DNA of 64,000 bases from Warburgia ugandensis (taxonomy: Eukaryota > Streptophyta > Magnoliopsida > Canellales > Canellaceae). Shown here one piece after another: positions 36,880 to 49,000 of this stretch. The translations under genes and the position numbers were made by a program. The stretch spans positions 2,886,001 to 2,950,000 of the forward strand of contig CP141135.1 in the NCBI GenBank assembly GCA_035236585.1. The letters run 5' to 3'. The notes below the pieces were generated by a model. The model had not been told where the DNA came from. It worked only from the letters and a program-made list of their open reading frames with translations, and did not search any database. Each line of letters begins with the position of its first letter. The first letter of the stretch is position 1.

Positions 36880-37340
36880 TTCTAAAATCTTCCGTCAATG
36901 GAAACCTGCTCCATTTCCAGCCTTTAAGATCAACTTTGACGCTTCTAGTTTTGGTAATCCTGAACCAGCTGGTGTGGGATCCATTTGCAGGAATCATGCT
37001 GGTCATTTCTCTTTGAACTGGCAAGAAGTTTGAAAGAACTGATCCTACTGAAGCTGAAGTACCATGGTCTTAAGATCTAGAAAGATTTGCAGATGCCCCC
37101 TCTGATTGTTGAGGGTGACTCTTCCAACGTCATTAAGTGGCTGAAAAAGAAGAATGTCCCCATGGAGGTTCCTCAACATTATGGAGAAAATCCACTGCTG
37201 CACAGGTGGGAAAGATATCAGTTTCGTTGATACCCTGATAAAGTACGGCTAATCAAAGCTGCAGATAATCTGACAAAAGAAAGAAGCAAACTGGTCGGGC
37301 TTTCGGAAAACTCTCTTTCAGCCGCAGCAGGTGATTGATG
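36880..37340 (+). pseudogene. RNase H-like (RVT_3) domain remnant
   Basis: The frame 'RQWKPAPFPAFKINFDASSF' then 'GNPEPAGVGSICRNHAGH' matches the start of the plant RNase H domain usually found at the C-terminus of LINE polyproteins or alone in nuclear genes ('W..P..G..K.N.DGS...NPG.AG.GG..R...G'). With frameshifts it continues to 'ADAPSDC'- and 'VEGDSSNVIKWLKKKNVP'-like sequence up to about 37180. The catalytic first Asp is present (NFDAS). At least two frame breaks make it a pseudogene. Confidence 0.6.
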
Positions 37341-37489
37341 AAAATGAAGTTATTTTTGATCCGGGATGAAATTCTTATGCTTTGAGTCGACCATGCATCC
37401 TGCTGCCATTCTTGATGTTTGTTTTTTCAGGGTTCGGCTCATATGCTGTTTTTTTCCTGTTTTCTTCTTGGACTTGGATTTGAAGTTGC

Positions 37490-37840
37490 GTAACCACACG
37501 TTTAATAAGAGTAATTAAGAAATGGGTATATCCCACACGTTTGATGATGTAAAATGGAGATTTTAGTCAAATCGTTTCACAGATTTATTGAGTGACCTAT
37601 GTGCTTGAGCCGCCGGCCAGTGTCTTTGAGCTGGTCCTTTGATGGGTGAAGCTAAAATATTCTGACGCTAGCCGGAGTGTTGGGAATTTTCAACAATAGG
37701 ATGTTGTATTTAAAGATAAAAGAGTCTGTGTCAACGTATCAATGATTAGGACCCTCTATTCACTTCAGGAATTCACCGTTGCCGACGGATTCATTATTTG
37801 CATTCCTGCAACAAGTTGGTCTCCAGAATTCATCTGGAAT
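37490..37840. repeat. CRK upstream region, copy A
   Basis: The blocks 'gagctggt', 'gggtgaagctaaaatattctgacgctag', 'gttgggaattttcaacaatagg' and 'attcaccgttgccgacggattcatt' recur in diverged form and in order near 45600-45860, downstream of CRK copy 1. I read it as the promoter-side part of a duplicated CRK unit. From 37841 to 39056 there is only upstream sequence with no gene. Confidence 0.5.
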
Positions 37841-39455
37841 AATTGTGACTTCATATATTTCCGAGTAGCTATAGATCTGCTCTGTAGCCTATGAGTCAAG
37901 ATTTTTTATACGGTGTTCAAGCGAGTAATTAATCCAATGATTAGCATTTAATGATGGTTAAGCCGTTGATCTCTTTAGCGATCTTCCTCCTCAGATACTT
38001 CAGTGTGTAATATGGATGGCTTAGAAGATTCAAAACCACTAATAAAACCTTGGCCAATTTGGAGGATAGTTTGGGTGGGATTGTGGTTCAACTTGGCAGC
38101 TAAAAAGTACGAGCGGATCCAATTTTCTGGGATCAAAACCATTTATATTCCTCAGGACTCTTTAGATATGCATACCCACATGACATGCATCAGTGAATTC
38201 TTTATGCCATTTGTCTTTTAAAGTTTTGAGCTGTCCATCATGTATCTGAGAACAGCAAAGCCTAGGACCATCCAATGGATGAGCGGCATCGATCACCAAA
38301 ATCTGAGCCCAAATCTAACTTTCACAGGCCGATTATATTTGTTAATGGGGCCACTACCACTTCAGCTCTTGACATTTCGCGCGGGTGGCCTATGTAAGAG
38401 GCTTTCTAGAATGGATAAGCAATGACTGAGCCACACCAAGTTTTACCCTGATAAAAAACCATACAATTTCTAATGGTCGTTTTGCTACTAAATTTCTCAT
38501 CATTCAAGCCAACCACCACAAGAACGACCCTTTCTCCCTAATATTTCTATCACGAACAACCATAAACAACGGCTTCCGGAGTTGATTTTATAATATGTCA
38601 ACGCCCGTCTCATTCTTGCTATCTGTTCCTCCATTTACTCTATGATTACAATCGAATCTCTCAGTTTAACTAGCAAATGGCCCAATTTTCCGCAGCCTGA
38701 GAAATTCGCGGTTCCAAATCTGTGCATCGACTGAACGAGTAACTTGGTTTCTGCATACTTTCCAGTCGATGATCCACTCACATGTTACCCATGCATTCAG
38801 TCTCTCCTTTCTCCTCTTTCTGATCGTATACTTTGCTTCATTAACAGATTTCAATAAGTTAAATTCCTCCATATTCAATCCAAGTACAGCTGAAATTGTG
38901 GTCCATTTTCCATAATCTACTTATCACAGATCTTTACAGTTTTCTTATTCTCTCAACAAATTTCCAGCAGATTTTCGGCTGCTTTTCCTTCGTTATCTTC
39001 GTCTATGCACCTTGATTTCTTCTTTCTGTTTATTGTATCAAACCGAAGTCCCGAAGATGCACGCAAAACAAAACAATACCACCAACATCTTCTCATCCTC
39101 CCTGTTCTTGTTCATTGTTGGTCTCCTCTTCTCAACCTTAGCATCGTCAACCCCACAGACCAATCTCCTCAGTCAAGGCTGCAGCGAGTACACTGCAAAC
39201 AGCTCATCAATCTTTGTTTCCAACCTCAATCGCACCTTCTCCGAACTTCGATCACAAATTAATGGGTCAGTAAGCTTTGCCACGGCCCAAAGCCTCCAGC
39301 CCCCTAGCCCAGTTTATGCACTGTTCCAATGCAGAGACTATCTCTCCCTCTCCGATTGTCTGTCCTGCTTCTCCACGGCCCGGGTAGAGATCCGAAACTG
39401 CACTGCACAGTTTGCTAATGGGGCCCGAGTAATCTATGACGGATGTTTTCTCAGG

Positions 39456-40082
39456 TACTATTACACTAGTAGCAGGGCCACCAATATGCTCCCATGGGCT
39501 CCTGCTTTTGAAGGAGAGCCTTGGCGTAATGGTAAAAGTTGTCGTCATGTGACCTTGAGGTCACAGGTCCAAGGCGTGGAAACATCCTCTTTTAAAATGC
39601 AAGGTAAGGCCGTGTACTTTAGGCCCTTGTGGTCCGCCCCTTCCCCAGACCCTTCATAGGCGAGAGCTTTGTGCACCGAGCTGCCCCTTTGGACTCCTGC
39701 TTTTATATGATGGCCCCACCTCTGGTTGATCGGTCCCGATCATCTGATCTTCCGACTTTGGATATCTTGTAGCCCAAATCTTGGTCACTGGAAACAAATG
39801 ATTAAAATCCTTGTATAAACGAAGGTCTACATTCAACTACCATAACACAGATTTTGGGCGGCACTATCATCAAATGGCTGTGATTTTTGGGCTACAAGAT
39901 ATCTTCATTCGAGATATCAGATCAATGGGCCGTCGGCTCCTGTAGCATTCCTCAGCAAACCTTTATTGATCTTGCAAATGTGTTAGCTCGAGTTCATGTT
40001 TTATTCATTGCCTTCCAATTGTGTTGTGTCTCTCTTTACAATTAACGGAAGACAAAGCTTGATTTATCTTTCAAGTGTAACA
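39456..40082 (+). other. Intron-like insertion inside CRK exon 1
   Basis: CRK copy 3 reads 'GCFLRYES' without interruption. Copy 1 reads '...tttctcag|gtactatt' then, 627 bp later, 'tgtaacag|gtatgagag', so removal of 39456-40082 restores 'GCFLRYESV' exactly. Both borders carry CAGGTA. The insertion contains an Au SINE and a ~18-bp inverted repeat (gatatcttgtagcccaaa near 39761 and its complement near 39886), so it looks like a MITE-type hairpin element. Confidence 0.75.
39513..39690 (+). mobile_element. Au-type SINE nested in the CRK insertion
   Basis: A full-length order is visible: 'gagccttggcgtaatgg', 'gaggtcacaggtccaagg', 'gtccgccccttccccagacc', 'gtgcaccgagctgcccc'. A 13-14-bp duplication flanks it (ggctcctgctttt at 39497-39509, ggactcctgctttt at 39691-39704). 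Confidence 0.9.
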
Positions 40083-43000
40083 GGTATGAGAGCGTTTCCT
40101 TCATCAATGATTCGACTCTCCTAGGCAACGTTCCGGTTTGTTACAATGATACTGCATAGGAAAGCAATGGATTTCGTTCCGTTGCTGACGGACTGTTGGC
40201 AGACCTTTCTGATGCTACACCAAAGATGCGTGGTTATTTTGCTGCTGCAAGAGGGAGAGTGGTGGGAATGTCGTCTACGGTGTGGCTCAGTATGTGCAGA
40301 CGGTGAGTGCAAGTGGGTGTGCGGTGTGCTTGAATGTGGCATATGGGAACATACAGGCTTGCCTAAGGGATGTGCAGGCTAGATCTGTGGATGCTGGATG
40401 TTTCTTGAGGTACTCAGATACAGCATTCTTTAGTGAGAATTTCACGACAAATCTTGCTCCTTTTTTGCGGAGAGGTAGGTGGTCTAAGCATGAGAAGTTT
40501 GTATGATGGTCCGTTTTACGTTGTGGTACAATAACTTCTACACTCATGCGCGCCGCCCTCTAAACTCATTCAAAACATGTTTTACATCTCATTTTTTCCA
40601 ACCGAAGAGAATTTCGAGGCATTGTCTATCTCAGAATGGGGCTGGAAGAAGGGTAGTTTGAATCATCCAAGAGTGATGTCTCTAGTAGTTATAGTCAGGG
40701 AGTCCCCATAGTTAAATATTGTCCGCAAACTCTTTCAGAATTTCTAACAGCAACTTTACTTTTTGAATTTAGATCATGACATCCATCATAGAACAGCCCC
40801 TAAGATATGACCTTCCTGCTCCTTGGATCAACTGAACTGTTTTAATGATTTCTAGGAATGAATTTGTATCTATAGAAGGTTCCCAAACTAGGGGCGCTAT
40901 CATTGGAGGTGTTGCTGGAGGAGCTGGCTTTCTTTTGTCCATCAGTCTGCTGTTGTTTCTCCTTCGTAGACGATCTAAAAGGAGGAAGATGTGGGAAAGT
41001 AAGTGCTGTTACATTTGCATAAGTTTAACATTCCTTCAATTCTACAATGAAAGAGAAGATTGCATATATACTATGGGCCACTAGTCAAGACGGAATTGAT
41101 TCCTATGGAGGATTGCACAATTTTTACGCTCGCATGGAATGCATTCATGAATTCACCTGTAGGTGAAACTCATAATGCTAGATTCCTCAGGTCGTGATTC
41201 TACTATTCTACTTGGAATCTAAAATTTCTGTTATTTAGCATTCTTCAGTGGGTGAATTTTCGATGGGTTATATCAAGAGGGAATTGAATTTCTGTAATCT
41301 CTCTTGATTAAACTCCCGTAAGACCACCTTTGTTTTTCTCAATAGAATCTATGAGGACCAGAACCATTGAATTTCACTTGCTTCAGTTGGATTGGATACT
41401 TGGGACAATAGCATTTTTGACATGCTATACCTGTTATTTCCTCTACAGAAAACATACTAGGGGCGACTGAGCTGCGTGGGCCAGTAAATTTTGAATACAA
41501 AGATCTTAAATCTGCAACAAAAAATTTCAGTGAGGAAAATAAATTGGGTGAAGGCGGTTTTGGAGATGTGTACAAGGTAAGGTGCTTGAATTGGTGAATA
41601 TCAAGAAATTAATTGTTGCTACGTGAAAATTCATTCTTTTATTTAAGAATGAATATTAATATTTGATTGAATAGAAGATGAGTTACTTGATTGTACATAT
41701 GATGGATGGATCTTCCTTTGTTAATTGCAGGGTGTTCTTAAAAGTGGAAAAACTGTAGCAGTCAAGAAACTCATGATAAGCCAAGCAAGTAGAGCGGAGG
41801 AAAGTTTTGAAGCTGAAGTGAAGCTTATAAGTAATGTTCATCACCGGAACCTTGTTCGTTTGCTTGGTTGTTGAGGAAAAGGCCCGGAATGCTGCTTGTT
41901 TATGAATACATGGAAAACAGCAGTCTTAACAAATTCTTATTTGGTATCATCATTTTCCTAATGTAGCTAGATTACTGTATGGATGATTGGAGATTTCTGT
42001 TGAATAGAAGCAACTATGCCAGACTGTGCTTTAAGATTCGGCTGACATCATGAGTTAAAAGATTCAAAATATTACTTAGTACATTGCCTATCATATGTGC
42101 ATAAAACATAATCTCAGTTTTCCATGTTTCGTGATTCCTATATAATTACCTAGCTAAAATGATCATTTCAAGCCATGTATGTCAGCTTGAAATTACAAAC
42201 ATAATGCTGAAGTGGCCCTACTTTTGTGCTTTACGCCGAACAAGGTTAGGTTCCATGCATAACAGGTGAGAGACGAGGAAGCCTTATCTGGAAGCAACGA
42301 TTTGATATCATTGTCGGCATAGCGCGAGGCCTTGCATACTTGCACAGGGAATTCCATGTCTGTATAATTCACAGAGATATCAAATCTAGTAATATCCTCT
42401 TTGATGATGAGTTGCAGCCCAAAATTGCAGATTTCGGACTCGCGAGGCTTCTTCCCGAGGGCCAGAGTCATATGAGCACTAAATTTGCGGGAACCTTGTA
42501 AGTCAAAATTCAGAACTGTATGAACTTATCGAGTATTTTCATCTTTTTCCCTGTATATACCTTTTCACTGATTAAGAACAATGCTAGAATGCACAGAAGC
42601 TGTTATAAATGATTTAATTCTCCACATGCATTTGGTGCTTGAATGACTATTCAAAGGGTCAATGAGTTGTGTCTGTGCTTAGAAAATTTAGTACCTACAT
42701 CTTAAATGCTGCTGATGTTATCCTGTTGGACAGAGGATATACAGCCCCAGAGTATGCAATCCGCGGACAGCTATCTGAGAAGGTTGATACGTATAGCTAT
42801 GGCGTCGTCATACTGGAAATCATAAGTGGTCGAAGGACAAATGATGCAGAGCTTGAACCAGTCACCCAATACCTCCTTGAATGGGTAATTATTTGCAGTA
42901 ACTAAGTTTCTCTCATTTCTTGTATGTTGTTATCGTCTCAATGAGAAGCTGACCACCTTATTAGCAGATGGATGTTGGTGATACCTGTAACTAATAATGT

Positions 43001-44237
43001 TCCTAAAACTTAAGTAGCAAGGACCTTCTTTTTTGGAAACAAAGTCATCCTGAATCAAGAAGAAACAATGATCAGAAAAGGAAACCAATTTCACTCAAGT
43101 AATATTTTTGATAAAATTGTTCTTGTATAATTGAGTTGGCTTCGTCTAGCTCTTCTAATGTTTCTAACTTAAATGAGTCATGGGTCATAACTCTGTGAAA
43201 CCATTTCCTTGGCTTCGTGACCTTTCCTCAAGTTCTTCTCCGCCTAAGCTTAAGCTGTAATTTGTTGCAATGAAGTTTCAGTTACATCCAACTACTGCAC
43301 TATTTACTGCTTAGCTATGAAGAAACTCCAGCTAAGTGGTTTAATTATCTACATTGACACAAACACAGACCGACATGTGCTATATTCATATACCGGTCTG
43401 ACCATCTCATATATATCTTATGCTGCTCCAAAGTTTCAGGCTACTTGCAGCACGACTTGATTCTGCTTTTTGTTTCAGTTCCTTGTCACTGCTACTGTAA
43501 TTACTGCTTGAATACCAAGGAAGTCCAGTTAAGTTGTTTAATTTTATGCGTTAATACACGCATATGGGCTATATTCATACACTGATAAGTGCATTTCATA
43601 GTGATCATATGCTACTTTAACTTTCAGGCTCTCTCTCTCCTTTTTTTTCCTGAATGTTGAACACACACACCCACGATTACCTCGAACCACAGGAGAAGGC
43701 CTTCTTGCTCTACTTCACCAGAAGGCCTTTACTTCATCTTCAAGGCTCCTTGCAGCATGATTCGCTACTGCTTTTTGTTCAGATTCTATTTGACCAAACT
43801 TCAAATGAAATTTTAGAAAAGTGACGTCTATGAGTTATTAGATTCTTCATTTGACTAGGACCAATCAAGTTTTTTTCGATCAACTTGACCAAATACATAT
43901 GCTTATTAGCTGCATTGTTTAACAGGCATGGAAACTATATGAGTCGGACAAGTTGATGAATTTAGTGGATGAGAACTTGGAACTAGATGATACAGAAATG
44001 GCTGAGGTGAAGAGGATTATAGAGATAGCTCTCTCGTGTACTCAATCAGTGGTTGCTTCAAGGCCTACAATGTCTGAAGTTGTGGTTTCGTTGCTCAACA
44101 AAGCGTCAGTTATGCAGAGGCCAAACAGACCAACCTTTATAGACTCCACCAACAGAGTTCATGGCGACGCATCCACTTCCACTGGGTCATCTACATCCAA
44201 TGCCGTCTTATCGATCACCCATCACTCTGGTCGTTGA

Positions 44238-45006
44238 TTTGCAAGCGTGTAACTCGTGTATCCTTACTTTAAAGGAAGAAAATGTAGAAGATGAATTATT
44301 CAAATAAATAAATATAATTTGCTTAAAGGAGGCATGCAAGAAATAAAAAGGAAAGCATCTTCTGAAGATCTTTGGGATCCATTTATTAGACCAAAAATAA
44401 TAACTTGAACTTTACTATGTGGGTAATACAACTTATCAAAATCTTATGAGACTTTTTCAGATCAGGTTTAGTTATTATGATTTTTAGGACTTGGTCAATA
44501 CGTTGAGAATGACAAATTTGGAACTCCAGGTATGACTTTAAGAACTCCGACGTTATCTTTCCATTATTCAATTGATTTTCACGACTAATACGTATAAAAC
44601 CACAGGAGGCCTATAGTTTATGATTAATTTTTCTTATTATCGTGGTTATTGTTTTGTTTGTTTCTGAGAAGAAATGCAAGACATTTGCTTTGTTGAGCAA
44701 CCTTTCCATTAAGCATTATTCCGAGGGATTATTTTATCTGTTATCGGCCGGCTCATTAAAAAATTAAGCACACTACTTAGACAATATTTTATTGGAGTAT
44801 TTGTATGTTGTCTCAGCAGGGCCTACCCCAATGTACAATGGGCCGGCCACAGTTGTTACCTGTGGATTTGGATGTCGTATTTCGAAAATGACGTGAAGCT
44901 GCCGTAAGGGGCTGCAAATAGCAGGTCCGTGTTCGGTGAGGCCTGTCAGACTCAATGGCAGACTTTGCTACATTGAGGGGCAAGTCCCCACTGGAGCTGG
45001 GCTTGA
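44238..45006. other. 3' flank of CRK copy 1
   Basis: Non-coding AT-rich sequence. I see no gene or defined element. Confidence 0.5.
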
Positions 45007-45303
45007 CATTTGCAGCGTCCTTTGCGGCGTTGAGCTAGCTGGTTTCATTGTATTTTTTCTAAGCAAACCACTGGCTAACATTTGCAGCGTCCTTTGCGGT
45101 GCTGAGCTAGCTGGTTTCATTGTATTTTTTCTAAGCAAACCAGCAAACCACTGGCTAACATTTGCAGCGTCCTTTGTGGTGTTGAACTAGCTGGTTTCAT
45201 TGTATTTTTTCTAAGCAAACCACTGGCTAACATTTGCAGCGTCCTTTGCGGTGTTGAGCTTGCTGGTTTCATTGTATTTTTTCTAAGCAAACCACTGGCT
45301 AAC
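45007..45303. repeat. 72-bp tandem repeat, about four copies
   Basis: 'catttgcagcgtcctttg' occurs at about 45007, 45079, 45159 and 45231, each followed by 'gagctagctggtttcattg' and 'ctaagcaaaccactggctaa'. Two intervals are 72 bp; the middle one is 80 bp because 'cagcaaac' is duplicated. Copies are nearly identical, so the expansion is recent. Confidence 0.92.
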
Positions 45304-45479
45304 ACGTTATCCTATTCCTAAATCTAAGTTGAAATCTCCCCAACAGCGAAGAAAGTGCTATCATGAACCTGCGACCAGGTTCGCTTAGAGGAGGCGCCTC
45401 CTACCATTTAACTACAGTTTCACTAATAATTAAGTCCTTAGCCGCCATATCTGTTATGACGCTAAAAAGATTAATTAAC

Positions 45480-45910
45480 TCATGGAATGTTGATGATGTA
45501 CTGGATTATTGTCTACTTGTTTGAGGCTTTGAGCGGGTCCAATCGTGCTTAATATAATAAACAAATCTTGAAAGAAAACCTTGGCGGATTAGCACATGCA
45601 CTTGAGCTGGTTCGGTGGCGGGTCAAAACTCTGAACATTCTAATGCTAGGTTGTTGGAATTTTCAAGACTAGGGTATGTTTTTAGTGTCAGAGTAGGACA
45701 TGGTTGAGATCCTGCATTTAGGTATTTTTAGAAAGGTATTATGCTCCTATTCATGGGATTAAGGGTCAATGGTTAGCATCCTCCGCTAAAGAACATTTTT
45801 TTAGGGCATTCACAGTTCACAGTGGCTGACAAACTAATTGAGCCAGAAATTCAGCAGGAAGGGTTAGCGGCCATTAAGAAATACGAGACTGCTGCAGTAG
45901 GCTGCGCCTC
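45480..45910. repeat. CRK upstream region, copy B
   Basis: Diverged but colinear with 37490-37840: 'gagctggttcggtggcgggtcaa', 'tctgaacattctaatgctagg', 'gttggaattttcaagactaggg', 'attcacagttcacagtggctgac'. It marks the 5' side of a second CRK unit whose exons 1-6 are missing. Confidence 0.5.
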
Positions 45911-46003
45911 ACTGTGAGTTAGAACAACCATGGGGACACATATTTGTTCTTACACGTTCATTTGATCTGTCCAACTATTGATATTATTCCGAAAATGCAT
46001 GAT

Positions 46004-49000
46004 GTGCCAAGTCTCTTCTTCTAGGTCAAGTCCTCTGTATTGACTTCAAATCCGAATAAGTCATGCCTAAGAAATTTGTAACACCTTTTGGTCAATGACC
46101 CATAACCCTTTACTTCATCCAAAGATACCTAAAATTAGTTTAGATAAAAGTTTCTTCTTACTTCTCCAATACTTTCATTATAGTATGCAGCCCTACTTTC
46201 TATTTTGCTGGAGGCTATTTCCACACCTCAAACCCATAACTTCTAGGTCACGCGGCAACAACTCAATTGTTGTGCCAAGTCTCCTCTTCTAGTTCAAGTC
46301 CTCTCTATTAACTTCAAATCCGAATAAGTCATGCCTAAGAAATTTGTAACACGTTTTGGTCAATGACCCCTAACCCTTTACTTCATTCAAAGATACTTGA
46401 AATTAGTTTAGATAAAAGTTTCTTCATACTTCTCCAATACTTAAGAAGAGACTTGAAGAAATATCACTTTTTACATTTATAGACTGCTGGATTTTCGGTT
46501 ACAAAAGTACTTTCATTTAAGTCCTTGGTTCTTTGAACTATTAAGAATCAAAATCTTCCCAACTACTAATATTGAAGTCCTCTCTGGGCAGCTCGGTGCG
46601 TTAAGCTACCGTGTATGCAGGGTCTAGGGAAGGGGCGAACCACAAATGGCCAATAGTATGCAGCCTTACCTTCTATTTTGCTGGAGCCTGTTTCCACACC
46701 TCAAACCCATAACTTCTAGGTCACACGGCAACACCTTTTGGTCAATGACCCCTAACCCTTTACTTCATCCAAAGATACCTGTAATTAGTTTAGATAAATG
46801 TTTCTTCTTACTTCTCCAATACTTAAGAAGGGACTGGAAGAAATATCACTTTTTACATTCGTAGATTGCTGCATTTTCTGTTACAAAAGTACTTTCATTT
46901 TAGTTCTTGGTTCTTTGAACTATTAAGAATCAAAATCTTCCCAACTAATAGTTTTGAAGTCCTCTCTGGGTAGCCCAGTGCATTAAGCTACCGTGTAGGC
47001 AGAGTTTGGGGAAGGGGCAAACCACAAATGACCTATAGTATGCAGCCCTACCATCTATTTTGCTGGAGGCTATTTTCACACTTCAAATCCATAACTTCTA
47101 GGTCACACGGCAACAACTCAATCTATGTGCCAAGTCTCCTCTTCTAGTTCAAGTCCTTTCTATTGACTTCAAATCAGAATAAGTCATGCCTAAGTAATTT
47201 ATAACACCTTTTGATCAATGACCCCTAACCCTTTACTTCATCCAAGGATACCGAAAATTAGTTTAGATAAAAGTTTTTTCTTACTTCTCCCATACTTGAG
47301 AAGGGACTAGAAGAAATATCACATTTTACATTTGCAGACTGCTGCATTTTCTTTTACAAAAGTACTTTCATTTTAGTCCTTGGTTCTTTGAACTATTAAG
47401 TATCAAAATCTTCCCAACTACTAGTATTGAGGTCCTCTCTAGGTAGCCCGGTGCATTAAGATACCGTGTATGCAAGGTCTGGGGAAGGGGCAGACCACAA
47501 ATGGCCTATAGTATGCAGTGCTACCTTCTATTTTGCTGGAGGCTGTTTTCACACATCAAACCCATAACTTCTGGGTCACGTGACAACAATACAATTGTTG
47601 TGCCAAGTCTCCTCTTCTAGTTCAAGTCCTCACTATTGACTTCAAATCCAAATAAGTCATGCCTAATAAATTTGTAACACCTTTTGGTCAATGACCCGTA
47701 ACCCTTTACTTCATCCAAAGATACCTGAAATTAGTTTAGATAAAAGTTTCTTCTTACTTCTCCCATACTTGAGAAGGGACTGGAAGAAATATCACATTTT
47801 ACATTTGTAGACTGCTGCATTTTCTTTTACAAAAGTACTTTCATTTTAGTCCTTGGTTCTTTGAACTATTAAGTATCAAAATCTTCCCAACTACTAGTAT
47901 TGAAGTCCTCTCTGGGTAGCCCAGTGCATTAAGCTACCATGTATGCTGGGTCAGGGGAAGGGGCAGACCACAAATGGCCTATAGTATGCAGCCTTACCTT
48001 CTATTTTGCTAGAGGCATTTTCCACGACTCAAACCCATAACTTCTAGGTCACACGGCAACAACTCAATTGTTGTGCCAAGTCACCTCTTCTAGTTCAAGT
48101 CCTCTCTATTGACTTCAAATTCGAATAAGTCATGCCTAAAAAATTTGTAACTCCTTTTGGTCAATGACCCCTAACCCTTTACTTCATCCAAAGATACCTG
48201 AAATTAGTTTAGATAAATGTTTCTTCTTACTTCTCTAATACTTAAGAAGGGACTGGAATAAATATCACTTTTTACATTTGCAGACTGCTACATTTTCTGC
48301 TACAAAATACTTTTATTTTAGTCCTTTATTCTTTGAATTATTAAGAATCAAAATCTTCCCAACTACTAGTATTGAAGTCACCTCTGGGTAGCCCGGTGCA
48401 TTAAGCTACCGTGTATGCAGGGTCTGGGGAAGGGGCAGACCACAAATGGCCTATAGCATGCAGCCCTACCTTCTATTTTGCTGGAGGCTATTTCCACACC
48501 TCAAACCCATGACTTCTAGGTCACACGGCAACAACTCAATTGATGTACCAAGTCTCGTCTTCTAGTTCAAGTCCTCTCTATTGACTTCAAATCCGAAAAA
48601 GTCATGCCTAAGTAATTTGTAACACCTTTTGGTCAATGACCCCTAACCCTTTACTTCATCCAAGGATACCAGAAATTAGTTTAGATAAAAGTTTCTTCTT
48701 ATTTCTCCCATACGTGAGAAGGGATTGGAAGAAATATCACATTTTACATTTGCAGATTGCTCCATTTTCTGTTACAAAACTACTTTCATTTTAGTCCTCT
48801 GTTCTTTGAACTATTAAGTATCAAAATCTTCCCAACTACTAGTATTGAGGTCCTCTCTGGGTAGCCTGGTGCATTAGGATACCTTGTATGCAAGGTCTGA
48901 GGAAGGGGCAGACCACAAATGGCCTATAGTATGCAGCACTACCTTCTATTTTACTGAAGGCTGTTTCCACACCTCAAACCCATAACTTCTAGGTCACACG

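Larger units (their letters stand above)
39057..44237 (+). pseudogene. Cysteine-rich receptor-like kinase, copy 1, disabled
   Basis: Seven exons of the classical CRK plan: 39057-40474 (with an intron-like insertion at 39456-40082), 40856-40998, 41449-41576, 41731-41943, 42266-42497, 42734-42884 and 43926-44237. The signal peptide (SSSLFLFIVGLLFSTLASS) is followed by DUF26 with 'CRDYLSLSDCLSC' (C-x8-C-x2-C) and a second, frameshifted DUF26. The membrane helix is 'GVAGGAGFLLSISLLLFLL' then 'RRRSKRRK'. The kinase has '[10 protein letters not shown]', 'VAVKKL'-type Lys, 'HRDIKSSNI', '[11 protein letters not shown]', 'YTAPEYA' and 'RPTMSEVV'. Lesions: a stop at 40158, a frameshift near 40255 and a stop/frameshift in 'RLLGCXGKGP' at 41872. 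Family members sense apoplastic signals at the plasma membrane. Confidence 0.88.

Noticed and set aside
42193..42471. 92-codon minus-strand open frame
   Set aside because: Antisense shadow of the CRK kinase exon at 42266-42497.
44936..45190. 84-codon repetitive open frame
   Set aside because: It follows the 72-bp repeat, which is divisible by three and keeps any frame open; no start context or domain.
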